Counted from the first letter of the stretch, positions 1 to 10,110 are shown. The stretch is DNA of 15,000 bases from Salpingoeca rosetta (GCF_000188695.1 NW_004754931.1:1173355-1188354); one strand, 5' to 3'. The notes: a model not told the origin generated them from the letters alone. Numbers and translations: made by a program.

Positions 1-79
<79 letters not shown>
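1..79. repeat. (CT)28-(CA)11 compound microsatellite
   Basis: Uninterrupted CT dinucleotides fill 1-56, then CA dinucleotides run to 79. It lies in the intron upstream of the first visible TRAPPC9 exon, about 40 bases before the acceptor at 120, so it forms a long polypyrimidine-type tract on the sense strand. Confidence 0.97.
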
Positions 80-120
80 TCGTGCACGCATACACATGCG
101 CAACCCACCTCAATTACCAG

Positions 121-474
121 ACGATCGAGTTACCAGCAAAGGCCGGCAGCAGCAAGCAGTCGCACCATCACCAACAGCATCATCAACGCCGCCACCGCCG
201 GAATGACGGCAGCAGCGATGACTCATTGCCCGTGTCACCACAGATGCGGCGTGTGATGAGTAGCAGTGCCACCAGCACCGCCAGCAGTAGTGGCCGTGAC
301 ACGACGGTGACACATGCGGGTGACGATGGTGATGTTCGGGTACACACGCCACAGCGGCCGCGCAAGCAGCGACAGACACCACAGCCAGCTGCAGCGCCCC
401 AAGGAATGGGTGCGCGTGTCGGACAGCACCTTGTCGTTGCCACCAATCTTGGCCTTCCTTCATCGGTGGTACGT

Positions 475-523
<49 letters not shown>

Positions 524-2471
524 TATGTGTGTGTGTGTGTGTGGAGCTGAACGTGTGCTTCCATGTGTGCGCTTCGGCGTGCAATGCTGCCAACTCTGTC
601 GCGTGATGCCTTGCTGATTGTTTTGTGCCTAACATAAACTTCAATGCACCACCTTTACATCCCCGTGCTCAACCACCGCATTGACAGGACGACGCAGCAA
701 CGCACGTCCACCCTCTGCTGACGCCCCTACAGCTCTACGCGCTTCGTGCATTACTCGAGACGGCAACGAACGATCAAGACACCGGTGTGTGTGGCGTATG
801 GCACAACTCGCGTGTGTCACTGGGGTGCAGCATGTGCTGTGTGACGCGGGGAGGAGCAATGCGTGCATACACCCTGCATGTTCGGATGTGCATGTAACAG
901 TTCGTGCATACGCGACACTGTGTGTGTGTGTGTGTGTGTCTCGGCTGTCTTCTTTCTGCCATCTTCATGTTCATCACCATGTGTGTCCCGCTTGATTGCA
1001 CCCAACAGGTGGTGTGCTGTATTGCCTTCTTGTGTCGCTTGGCGCATCCACAGCACGCGTTGCAAACACCAGCAACACCGACACCACGTGGATGGCCAAC
1101 ATGGCTCTACAATGGCTGAGTCAGCACTTCCTTCGTGTCGCCAATCCCTCGCCCACCATGTTCAAGATCTCTGCGCTGCCCTGCCACGCAGGAAACGTAC
1201 GTGACAACACCCTTGTGCGTGTGCGTGTGTATATATGTGTGTGCTTGTGTATGTGAGTGTGCGTGTGTATGTGAGTGTGCGTGTGTGTGTGTGTCTGTGA
1301 CCGACCACACTGTTTTGTTCGTTGCTATTCGCGCGTGGTTTTGTTGCATGCACAACTGGGATTCAACGTCTTGCAATCATGCGCCTTCATCGCATTCCCA
1401 TGTAACATTGCCCTATCCCGACACACACACACACACATATACACATACACACATACGCACACACACATACACACACACACCTCTGCCAGGGGCTGCTTGA
1501 GTTCCGGGATGCATGCATTGAGGCCATACCGGCACCACTGCTCGCCCACCCAGCCCAGCAGCTGTTCATCCTTGCACCAAAGGAGCGAGAAAATGCACAG
1601 CGCACACTTCGCGTCTCCAGAGACACGCAGCTTATGGCCAATGTTTGGCTGCACAACCCGTGGGATGTTTCTCTTCACATCACCTCCTTTGGCCTTCGCT
1701 GTACGAGTGGATGGGAGATGGCAGCAACCGACCTTCCCTTCACCATCCAGCCTCACACGGTACGTACATGTGTGTGTGTGTGTGTGTGCTTCGTTCTGCC
1801 TGCCTGTTTATGAATGTGTGATTGTTTGATGCGATGACATTCTCTTGTGTGTGTGTGTGTGTGTTCACGCGTGCGTATTTCTTGTCATTATCATGCTTGT
1901 GATTGTGGGCTCATGTTGATAACCACACAACCACCATGTACTGACAGAGTGTGCAAGTGTGCTGTCGCAACCACCCATCAGCCGGCGGCCCCGGTGTGCT
2001 GTCCATGGCACATCTCGTCATCAACAACATTGATATGGTGGTTGCCCCACGTGCACTGCGGTCACTGCTCGTGGACGTCTGCGAACCTCTACCGCTCCTT
2101 TCGCATCACATCGTGGAAGCGAACACGCCAGACAACGACGACCCCACCTCCATCACCCTCACGTGAGCACTGCACACGACATGGCTTGCGTGTTGGAGCC
2201 CAGTGATTCACCATCGACGCAATGCATACATACACCCAACACAACACCCCCCCCCCCCACAGCACAGCACCACACGAGGCCACACGAAAGCACACAGCAC
2301 AACACTTCACTCACGCATATGTTTGTGGCAGCAGAACGCCCCTGGACAAGTTGGGCCATCGCTTCCGTGTTGTCTTCCAGAACACGAGCCAGCTTGACGT
2401 TGATGACTTTCATGTGGATTGCGACGATGTCAACATTGCCTTTCTCTCCACCGTGGCAGGTCGGTTGCACT

Positions 2472-2546
<75 letters not shown>

Positions 2547-4521
2547 TTGTGCTTTGTTGGCCGTCGCCATGTATATTCCTCCCTTTGGGCGCTCACGCTT
2601 TGCTTCATGTGCGGCCGTTGATGTTTAGGGTTGTCATTTGTGCATGGCCAGCTTCCAATTCAACCGGGGCAATGCGTGGTGGTGGACGTGCACGTGCGCG
2701 CGCGAAACGCTGTACGTACAACCATTGTGGGTTGAAGGCATGCACACAATGAGATGCACAGGTGGTTCACACAACACTTGTACTTATGGACATTTGCAGC
2801 ATATTCGCGCACCAAACATTCATTGCACACACACACACGCACGCACGCACGCACGCACGCCATATTACGCGCGCACATGCATGTTGTGCTCACAGGAACA
2901 GCAGCAGAAGCGAGGATCACGTCCTTCGAACACCTCTGTGACAACACTTAAAATCAAGTATGGGCAGAAGACATCGCAATTCCGCAGACACGTGAACTTG
3001 CGCGTGCATGCGACACACGGCATCACGCACACACCGGCACTGGTTCGCGTGTCGAGTGCAATCGAGGAACCGGATGGTGCTGCACACGATGGAGGCAGCG
3101 ACCGCAGGGCCAGACGGCTCGTGTTGCACGTGACAAATCCCACAACAGCCCCAATATGCACCATTTGGGCAGGTGGCAGTGGTGCATCGGAAATCGAGAC
3201 GGCGATTGTCGCGCCCACCAACAACAACAACAACAACACCACCACCACCACCACCACCACCACCACCACGACAGCCGCTAACACGACAACCACCTGTTGT
3301 CACAGCATGACCGTCACGTCAATCTTGGTTCCTCAACGCCTCCCACAACAAGCCTTTCTCAAAAGGTTGTTTGCCTGCGAGCTGCTGTCTCTGTGATTGT
3401 GTAGTCCTGGTTGTCTCGTCTTGAATGGCGATGCCACTTGGTCTCTCTGTGCCTGTGCGTGTTTGCATGTTTTGTGGACTTTCCTGTCCATATACCATGT
3501 ATTTCCTGCATCTCACATGCGCTCTTGTGTTGTGTGTGTGTTGTGCGTGTGCGCGCGCGTTTGCGCATGTGTTTGGGGATTTGTTTTGGTTTTGTTGTTT
3601 TGTGCGCGCCTTTCTGCGGTCTGCTCTGCGCTTCAGCATACGTGATCGGTTGCGCTGGTGCCCCACAGATGCAGCGAGGGGCGGCGACAGCAGCGGTAGT
3701 TCGCGCCCGTTCAACACGCAGCACACCATCGTCGATGAGGATGTGTTCCGTGAGCAGAGCAAGCGCGGCAGTGGCGCAGGCGGCGACGAACGCACGGCCT
3801 CAGATAGAGATGACGCTACTGCGTCAGTTGACATCAGCAGCATTACTCGTGTCTCGTGCAAACAGCTGACGATTACTGGCACTGTTGTCCGCGGCGTTGC
3901 GTCTCAGCATGCGTTCGACCATGCAACGCCTGATGCTCCCCTCACCCTGGACCTTGTAAGTCATCATTGGCACTGGCAATCACTTTCCGGCGTGACCCAT
4001 GTTGTGTGTGTGTTGTTTTGTTTTGTTTTGGCACATGTTTATTTGTTTGACACGTGCATGGCACAGACGAAGACACCTCAGCACTGCCACCACTCTCCAT
4101 CCACTGTCCCCATGTCCCACCACCATGGTTGCACATTCACTCACTCTGCTTTCTTTCTCCGCTCTTCTCCGGTTTCCAACTTGATGTGTTGCAGTCATCA
4201 TCGCATGCACCGTCACGGGTCGTTGTCAGCGGAACAACGCGCCTGGTGTTGTCCTCAACACAACAGCGGGCGCAATTCTGTGTCCACTTTACATCCCTGG
4301 CGCATACGCAAGGAAACCTGGACGGTGTTGGTGAACAGCACGCGTGCCACTGCTCAGGCGAAGCATCAGACTCGTGCACGTCCGCTGGCGGCTCTGGGGG
4401 ACGAACACGGGCGTGTGGGTTGCCCTGCCACCTCGCTCTTATCGTGTCAAAGATCAGGGATGGCAACAAGGCGCATGAACAACATGCAGTGGTGATGGAC
4501 ACACGCAAGATTAACGCGTAA
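121..4521 (+). CDS. TRAPPC9: TRAPPC9/Trs120-like TRAPP II subunit, C-terminal part (5' end outside window)
   Basis: Exons: 121-468, 688-784, 1009-1196, 1490-1759, 1948-2162, 2332-2459, 2629-2711, 2896-3365, 3637-3955, 4195-4521 (TAA 4519-4521). Phases agree at all nine junctions; the joined length is 2445 nt. In the family, TRAPPC9/Trs120 is specific to TRAPP II, a Rab exchange-factor complex at the late Golgi. What I see: residues 1-95 are a His/Gln/Ser-rich low-complexity stretch. Residues 117-210 are helical (LLTPLQLYALRALLETA). From about 250 on there are repeated beta-sandwich-like segments: VWLHNPWDVSLHITSFGLRC, FRVVFQNTSQLDVDDFHVDC, then LPIQPGQCVVVDVHVRARNA. These follow the order of the C-terminal half of animal TRAPPC9 as I remember it. 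Odd points: an Asn6/Thr-rich run at residues 552-568, and four of nine donors are GTACGT. The first exon is the least certain; it is fixed by phase and an open frame only. TRAPPC10/11 are less likely alternatives. Confidence 0.82.
477..543 (+). repeat. (GT)n microsatellite at a 5' splice site
   Basis: GT dinucleotides run 477-522, with a CTAT interruption and then more GT to 543. The tract begins eight bases after the donor of a TRAPPC9 intron (469), on the transcribed sense strand. Confidence 0.96.
1218..1481 (+). repeat. TG-rich and CA-rich arms facing each other within one intron
   Basis: In the TRAPPC9 intron 1197-1489 a TG/TATG-rich arm (about 1218-1295) follows the donor. A CA/CATA-rich arm (about 1422-1480) ends nine bases before the acceptor. 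The two arms are roughly complementary in the same RNA strand. Confidence 0.9.
2475..2545 (+). repeat. (GT)35 microsatellite in intron
   Basis: An uninterrupted GT run starting fifteen bases downstream of the donor at 2460 in a TRAPPC9 intron. Confidence 0.97.
2826..2860 (+). repeat. CA / CGCA repeat before an acceptor
   Basis: Alternating CACA and then four to five GCAC units, located 35-70 bases before the acceptor at 2895 of the TRAPPC9 intron 2712-2895. Confidence 0.9.
3220..3270 (+). repeat. Coding AAC/ACC triplet repeat (Asn then Thr run)
   Basis: Six AAC codons (3220-3237) pass directly into a run of ACC codons ending with ACG at 3270. In the TRAPPC9 frame this gives an Asn6 run followed by about eleven Thr, inserted in a loop between predicted beta strands. 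Confidence 0.93.
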
Positions 4522-4808
4522 CCAGAGAGTGGGTGTTCCTGTATTCACCATGCGTGGTTCATGAAGGGACTGCTGGCTCCCTCATGTGATGTGCCTTTGA
4601 CCCGCTGACACTTTGTCTCTCGTTGACGTTTGATCGATCGTTTATGAGCGTGATGCTTGTTGAGTTGTGGCACTATTGCCAAGGCACGGCCAAGGTTTTT
4701 TTTTTTCTTTTTTTTTTTGGGGGGGGGGGGGTGTCGCGCTGAATAACCGACGCAAAGTAAATAACAGAAGTGCACACGTGCACACGTGCGTCGCAGACGC
4801 GTGGACGA
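4522..4808. other. Convergent intergenic gap between the TRAPPC9 and LONRF 3' ends
   Basis: This 287-bp stretch must hold both 3' UTRs and both polyadenylation regions. I see no AATAAA on either strand near either stop codon. The only striking element is the homopolymer block at 4696-4731. Confidence 0.85.
4696..4731. repeat. T11-C-T11-G13 homopolymer block
   Basis: Eleven T, one C, eleven T, then thirteen G on the plus strand. It sits midway between two converging genes. On the minus strand it reads C13-A11-G-A11. Run lengths are prone to sequencing error. Confidence 0.93.
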
Positions 4809-5983
4809 TTACATGACGCTGCATCGGGGTTGGCTGTTCAGCGCCAACACCGCCGAAAGGCGCTCAAGCTTGGACGTTGAGCTGAGCATGTGGTACTGAA
4901 CTGTCGGGTCGACGTGGATGGCACCGGCCAGCCTGTTAGCACCAATGCACGAGCAGCACGAGGGCACAAGATTTGGCGCGAGAGCACGGAAGTGGAGGGA
5001 AGAGGGGAAGAAAGAAGCATGGTCATGTGAATGCCAGTCTTCATGTTGCAGTACTCACTCGCGGTCGACTTAAACTTCATACGCAGGCACAGCAGGCACA
5101 CAGCGCACAAGAGCACATGAACAAATGAGCACATACACACGCACACCATCACAAACACACGACACCAAGACCTCACGCACACGGCATCATCAAGAAGCAG
5201 CACACACTCTGTGTATGCATACACGCACTGACCAAAAAGCAATGAGATCGTCGTTGTCAGGTACGCCACCAAAGCGGGAATAGAGGAATGGATTGCCAAA
5301 TCGATTGAAAAGTGTGTTGGCAAAGGCACGTGCTTGCTGCACCAGGTCGACATATGGCACGCCACTGGCACTCATCTCCTGCGGGTCTTGCTCCTCGTCC
5401 TCGACGTACTCAACCTGATCCGACAGCACCGCAAGTAGTGCGTGCGTGTATGCGTGTATGTGTGTGTGTATGTGTGTGTATGTGTGTCATTCACATAGCA
5501 CAGGAACAGTGCATGAGCGACAGCGCGTAGCAGAAACAAAAAAGCGCTTGGATGGCACACATACACATGTGCATGTGAATGAGTGTATCGGTGAATGTGC
5601 GTGTGCGTGTGCGTGTGAATGTGCGTGTGCGTGTGCGTGTGCGTGTGCGTGTGCATGTGCGTGTGCGTGCGTGTATACTCGTGTGTACGCGTGCTCATGT
5701 GTGTAAATGCAGGTACAGATGCGTGTTCAGGTCTCCCTGTCGGGCCACACCTGTGCTACGAGATATCCGTCACGCGTGTCTGAGCTAACGATGTGAAAGC
5801 GCCGAGTGGTTGTGGCCTCAATGTAGATCTCCCCATTTGACGCAAACTCGCACTGGTCGATGCTCAGCAGCACGCCGTACTCTGCTGCCCCATCCTCCGT
5901 GTACGTACACATGCCAAACCTTGGAAAGTAGGGTGAGGGGAGGTGGGTGGCGTCACATGCAGCGCAGCGACAGCGTGAGGTGG

Positions 5984-6075
<92 letters not shown>

Positions 6076-6824
6076 ATGGCTGTGCACATGCATGCTCTGT
6101 GTGTGTTTCGTCTACGTGTGTGTATGTTTGTGCATGTCAGGGTGCGACAGCTCAAACAGTTTGCGGAGCCGTCATCACTGCATATGCGCGCAATGTTCAC
6201 CTTACCGGCGGGTACCAGATTCCAGACATCGTCGAATCATGAGTCGGTAGCGCGGTTCAAAGATGCGAAGGTGACACGGCCATCCGGGCAGGCTCTGCAT
6301 CAAGGGAAATGGTCGTGTGTGCATGCGAGAATGGGTGACATCTTTCCTTTCAGAAGCTCACAAGTTCAAACAACCGCATGCAAACCTCTTGTCACACACA
6401 CACATGCACACACACAAGCACACGCACTCACACATGTACAAACACGCTACCACGGTCGCGGAACGATACGATACGCACCAGCATGCAAACGAAGATGGGG
6501 AGGAGGTCGTGTTGTTCTGCAAGCTCATCCAACACTTGCTGTTGCCGCAGCTCGACCTCATGTGGAAACCGGCGCTGGATCACCTCCTCCATGACGCACG
6601 TGGTCGCGTACTCACGGCGCGAGAGAAAGTGGCGCAGGGAGGAGCGGCACATGGGGCAGCGAGGAGCGTGGTCCAATGCGCGGGTGATGCACACGCGGCA
6701 GAAGCAGTGGCCGCAGGGGGTTGTGACAGGCTCGTACAGCACGCCAAAGCACAGCTGGCACTCCACATCACTTGCGCACAGCACGCCACCGTGGTCCTTC
6801 TCCCCATCAATATCATCACCGTCA

Positions 6825-6900
<76 letters not shown>

Positions 6901-8026
6901 GCTGCTGCTGCTCTTCCTGCTCTTCTTCCTGCTCGTCCTCGTCTTCTTCACCTGCTACGTTCATTGTAACCGTGGGAGAGGTACATTCCACCTCGTGTTG
7001 GTCGCACTCATCTCTTCCTTGTCTTCCTTCGTCGCCTTCTCCCTCCTCGGACTTGTCTTTGCTTGATGCGATCCCACACCCGCTGTTGCTGCCTTCGCTC
7101 TGGCTGGCATTGCCGCTAATGTCGTCGCTTGCATCCATTGTGGCGCCCGGCGGCAAGCAGCACCACCGCTCAATCACCGCTGTGAGGTGCTGGGCAAACT
7201 CAACGGAGCCAACATGGGCAATGGGGCAAGCGGTGGAAGCTACGTGCAACCAGGCGTCGCACACAGACGGCCAGAGGCGAGTTGGGCGACAGGTGTTTGT
7301 GGCAGCAGCGAGTAGTGATTGCACGCACTCCCCTCGTCGTAGCTCAGCCTCACACTCCGCCTGCGTGCGTGGGTGCGTGAGTGCGTGTGTGCGTGTGTGT
7401 GTGTGTGCGTGCGTGCGTGAGTGTGTGAGAGAGAGTGTGTGTGTGTGGTGAGAGAGCACATATGTGTGTGTGTGTAAGTGACGTGTTCCAGTTGCAACCA
7501 TTGCTGACCAAACACATCCATTCACGACAATCGCCCCGAACCATACACAGGCAGACACACCTTGTGCAAGTACAGGAGGCCGCTGTGCGGGAAGAGGGCG
7601 ACTGCTTGTGTGAGACAGTCAAGGGCTGGTTGCCATGCCTGCTCCAGCATCTTGACCTGCACACACACAGACACACGCACGCACACAGACACACAAACAG
7701 AGACACACACGCACACACAGACACAGACGGACAAACGTGGGGTGCGTGCGTTGAGTGGAAGTGTGGCCAACACAAGCACGAGAGGTGTGCACGTGAGGTG
7801 CAACACACACTCCAAACGTCTGGTACAGCACAAGGGCGACCACGACAGCACAGTCCGACACACCTTTGCCCAGGCGAGAAAGCTGAATGGACACGGGTCG
7901 GTGTGACAGAGAGTTCTTGTTTGCTCTTCAAGAGAGGAGAGCTGCTGTCTTGCATGCAGCGGCAGTGAAGAAGCGCTCACATTCCTCCCTGCATAAACCT
8001 GCACCAGCTCTGGCGTGTGCTCGTTG

Positions 8027-8095
<69 letters not shown>

Positions 8096-9882
8096 CCGAC
8101 ATCAACGTCATCGTCTTCTGCATGATCATGATCATCCAGATCAACATCAACAACAGCATAGTCATGTGTGGTAGCGGCAGCAGTGTTGCCGGTGCCCCCA
8201 TGATTGTGCATGCTGCTGGTGGCGGGTGTCGTTTGAGTCGTGCTTGTCGTCGCACGCTCCGGTTCGTGTTCTTGCTGTTCCTGATGCTGTGAACACATGT
8301 CCAGCACTGCCCTGAGCACGGGGCTTGCTTTCACCTGAGCTTGTGTTTCCCTGTTTGCATGACATGATGGAGATGCAGAGAAAACACATGTTGCTGGTGA
8401 GTCTGGGGGACACAGCGCGCGCATGCATGTCCACGTGCATGCGTGCATGTGCACATGTGTTTGTGTCTGCATGTACGCGTGCATACACATGCGTACACAC
8501 AAATATGCAGTATGAGCGTGGCGTCTTCGTTCGTGATTGAAATGCACGCGCACGTATGCATGCCGACATGATACCAAACTGCAACAACGGCAGCTGCACA
8601 ACGCACCTTGGGCGCAGCTTTTCAATGACGCGTGCGAGCGCAACATCGCAGGCAGGGGTGTCCACATCCCATGGGGTTTGGGGAAAGCAAGGCTCAAGGT
8701 GGGCGAGCGGCAGCGGCGCGGCAGCTAGGCTGAGCTTGGACACTGACAGCCCGGTGTGGTGTGTGACTGGCGTGTGCAGCACGTCGCCGGAGAACGGGCA
8801 GAGCAGCAGCATACGCGCGGCCGTTTCGCGGGTGATGCTGGCGGGTCGATCGTGTTCGGTGAGCAGGGCGAGAAGGCAGGACACGATGCCGTCGCGGTGG
8901 TGCGGATGGTTTGCGAGCTGCGTGGCCACCGTGTAGTGGAACAGGGCCTCCTTCCAGTTTGCAAGGAGCGCGTGGGCGGTGGCGGCGCTGCAAGTCAGTC
9001 AGTCACACAGTGGTCGATGGATTGGTGGTTGCGGGGAAATGCAACGGTGGTGATCAGGTACAGCACAGCAGTCGCGAGAGGTCGTGAGGTGGAGGGGGGG
9101 GGGCAAATGAGGGGGTGTGGTATCGTCTGGTCGCAAGATGAACACATGTGTACATACGTGTGCATGATTTGCAGTGCATTGCGTCGTTACACGAATCAGT
9201 AGGAACGAGGTCCACAGCTGACATCAGCGGTGCCGAAGCAGCGTGTAAGGTATTGTGTGAGCTCACCGTGTGTGCGCCTTGGGCCAGGTTGGGTTGAGTG
9301 CTGTTGCCTGCATTGAATCCTGAAGCGAGTCTTGCAGTTGGCCGAGCTTGGCGTGGCATGCTGTCAAAGATACATGTACAAGACGAGAATAGTGTACGCG
9401 TGTGTGTGCGTGAGCGTGGGTGTGAGTGCGGGTGGTTGCGTGGGTGCGTGCATGAACATGTGCTTATGATTGCGAATGACGGAGCTGTGGCGCTCTGGTG
9501 CAAGTGACAACGGATGGCACAATACACGTGCACACAAGCCCAGTGCGCCCACAGTCCACACACAGTCACACACACGCACACGTGTGCACAGTGCGCGCAG
9601 TGCGCGCAGTGCGCACACACACACACACAGAAACACACACACACAATCAAATCCACCTACAGTTCACCCATGAACGCAAACGCACACACCTGCACGGTTG
9701 CTGAGGAGGACGGCGGTGAGCGCCTTGTGCTTGTTTGCACCGTCTTTTTGGCGCTGTTCATATACGACATCTAGCGCTTCTGTGTACGCGTTGCGTGCAT
9801 CCTGGTAGCGCTGCTGAGCAAACAGCCGCTTGCCCACATCCCGCAGCTCGTGTACACACTCCAACCCCATGGCTGTGGACAT
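4809..9882 (-). CDS. LONRF: LONRF-family protein: TPR, RING finger and LON N-terminal domain (putative E3 ubiquitin ligase)
   Basis: Exons in transcript order: 9882-9690, 9360-9267, 8987-8607, 8350-7864, 7656-7561, 7360-6479, 6294-6206, 5919-5751, 5414-5233, 4932-4809 (TAA 4811-4809). Joined length is 2697 nt, 898 aa, and every junction phase agrees. Residues 8-130 are TPR repeats (KRLFAQQRYQDARNAYTEAL; ACHAKLGQLQDSLQDSMQAT; HALLANWKEALFHYTVATQL). A further TPR pair spans about 375-425, after a 23-Asp run. A 28-Gln tract precedes the RING at 618-655: C-x2-C-x11-C-x-H-x2-C-x2-C-x10-C-x2-C, all eight zinc ligands present (YEPVTTPCGHCFC). The LON domain runs from LPIFVCML (704) through FEPRYRLMIRRCLESGTR to about 890. 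The family's RING mediates ubiquitin transfer and LON is thought to bind substrate. The ATG at 9882 is chosen because TPR1 starts right after it. Unlike vertebrate LONRFs, no N-terminal RING is seen. Confidence 0.93.
5588..5672. repeat. (GTGTGC)n hexamer-type repeat in LONRF intron 8
   Basis: Imperfect GTGCGT/GTGTGC units on the plus strand, read as CACACG/CGCACA in the LONRF pre-mRNA. They lie within the 336-bp intron 5750-5415. Confidence 0.9.
5987..6074. repeat. (TG)44 microsatellite in LONRF intron 7
   Basis: An 88-base uninterrupted TG run on the plus strand, equal to (CA)44 in the LONRF transcript. It begins about 67 bases before the acceptor of intron 6205-5920. It is the longest pure dinucleotide tract in the window. 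Confidence 0.97.
6827..6910 (-). repeat. Coding poly-Gln tract of LONRF (25 CAA + 3 CAG)
   Basis: TTG triplets on the plus strand are CAA codons on the minus strand. The 28 Gln follow a Glu/Gln-rich acidic stretch and precede the RING finger. The tract is nearly pure CAA, so it is a length-variable microsatellite inside an exon. Confidence 0.95.
7368..7475. repeat. GTGC/GT/GA-rich tract before LONRF exon 6
   Basis: Read on the minus strand, this is a CA/CGCA/CTCT-rich stretch ending just before the acceptor at 7361-7363 of intron 7560-7361. Short direct repeats of GTGCGTGA-type units make up most of it. Confidence 0.85.
7658..7735. repeat. CA-rich tract (plus strand) at the 3' end of LONRF intron 4
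   Basis: CACA with ACAG and GCAC interruptions on plus. In the LONRF transcript it is a TG-rich stretch running straight into the acceptor (GTGTGTGCAG) of intron 7863-7657. This is the opposite orientation to most tracts near acceptors in this window. Confidence 0.88.
8026..8094 (-). repeat. Coding poly-Asp tract of LONRF (23 codons)
   Basis: ATC triplets on plus are GAT codons on minus, with one GAC. The run of 23 Asp lies in exon 4, within an already acidic stretch, between the N-terminal and second TPR blocks. It adds a large negative patch to the protein. Confidence 0.95.
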
Positions 9883-10110
9883 TGGGTGCGATGTACGCAA
9901 CAGAGAACAAAATGACACAGCAACAACTGCTTGTTCTTGACTGCTTGTTGCTGTTACTACTTGCTTGTTCCTGCTTGCCTGCTTGTTGCTGTCGCTGATT
10001 GTTGCTGATTGTTTGCAGCTGTTGGAGGCGTATGTAAGGGGGGGGGGGAGGGAAGGTTGTGTGGTGTGGACAGCGACAGAGACAGAGACACAGGGCCGCA
10101 ACACAACCAT
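9883..10110 (-). other. In-frame open extension upstream of the LONRF start (probable 5' UTR)
   Basis: An ATG at 10110-10108 is in frame with the LONRF ATG at 9882 with no stop between, so the protein could start 76 residues earlier. The extension is Ser/Gln/Val-rich and low in complexity, and has no RING-type Cys/His pairs. TPR1 begins directly after the 9882 ATG, so I treat this as 5' UTR. Confidence 0.5.

Noticed and set aside
1..120. Telomeric or centromeric repeat
   Set aside because: Simple CT and CA dinucleotides, not a telomere-type unit, and followed directly by a coding exon.
3425..4495. 356-codon plus-strand frame as an independent gene
   Set aside because: Its middle part is TRAPPC9 exon 3637-3955; the ends are intron. 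The conserved C-terminal peptide lies in another frame after intron 3956-4194.
5446..5788. Val/Cys/Arg dipeptide-repeat open frames
   Set aside because: These are translations of GT/GC microsatellites inside a LONRF intron, open in several frames at once simply because the repeats lack stop triplets.
6378..7451. 357-codon plus-strand open frame with a long Cys run
   Set aside because: It is antisense to LONRF exon 6. The Cys run is just the poly-Gln repeat read on the other strand, while the minus strand gives a perfect RING finger.
7522..8697. 391-codon minus-strand frame as a single exon
   Set aside because: It joins intron sequence with LONRF exons 4 and 5. Phase-consistent acceptors and donors separate them, and only the exon parts resemble the family.
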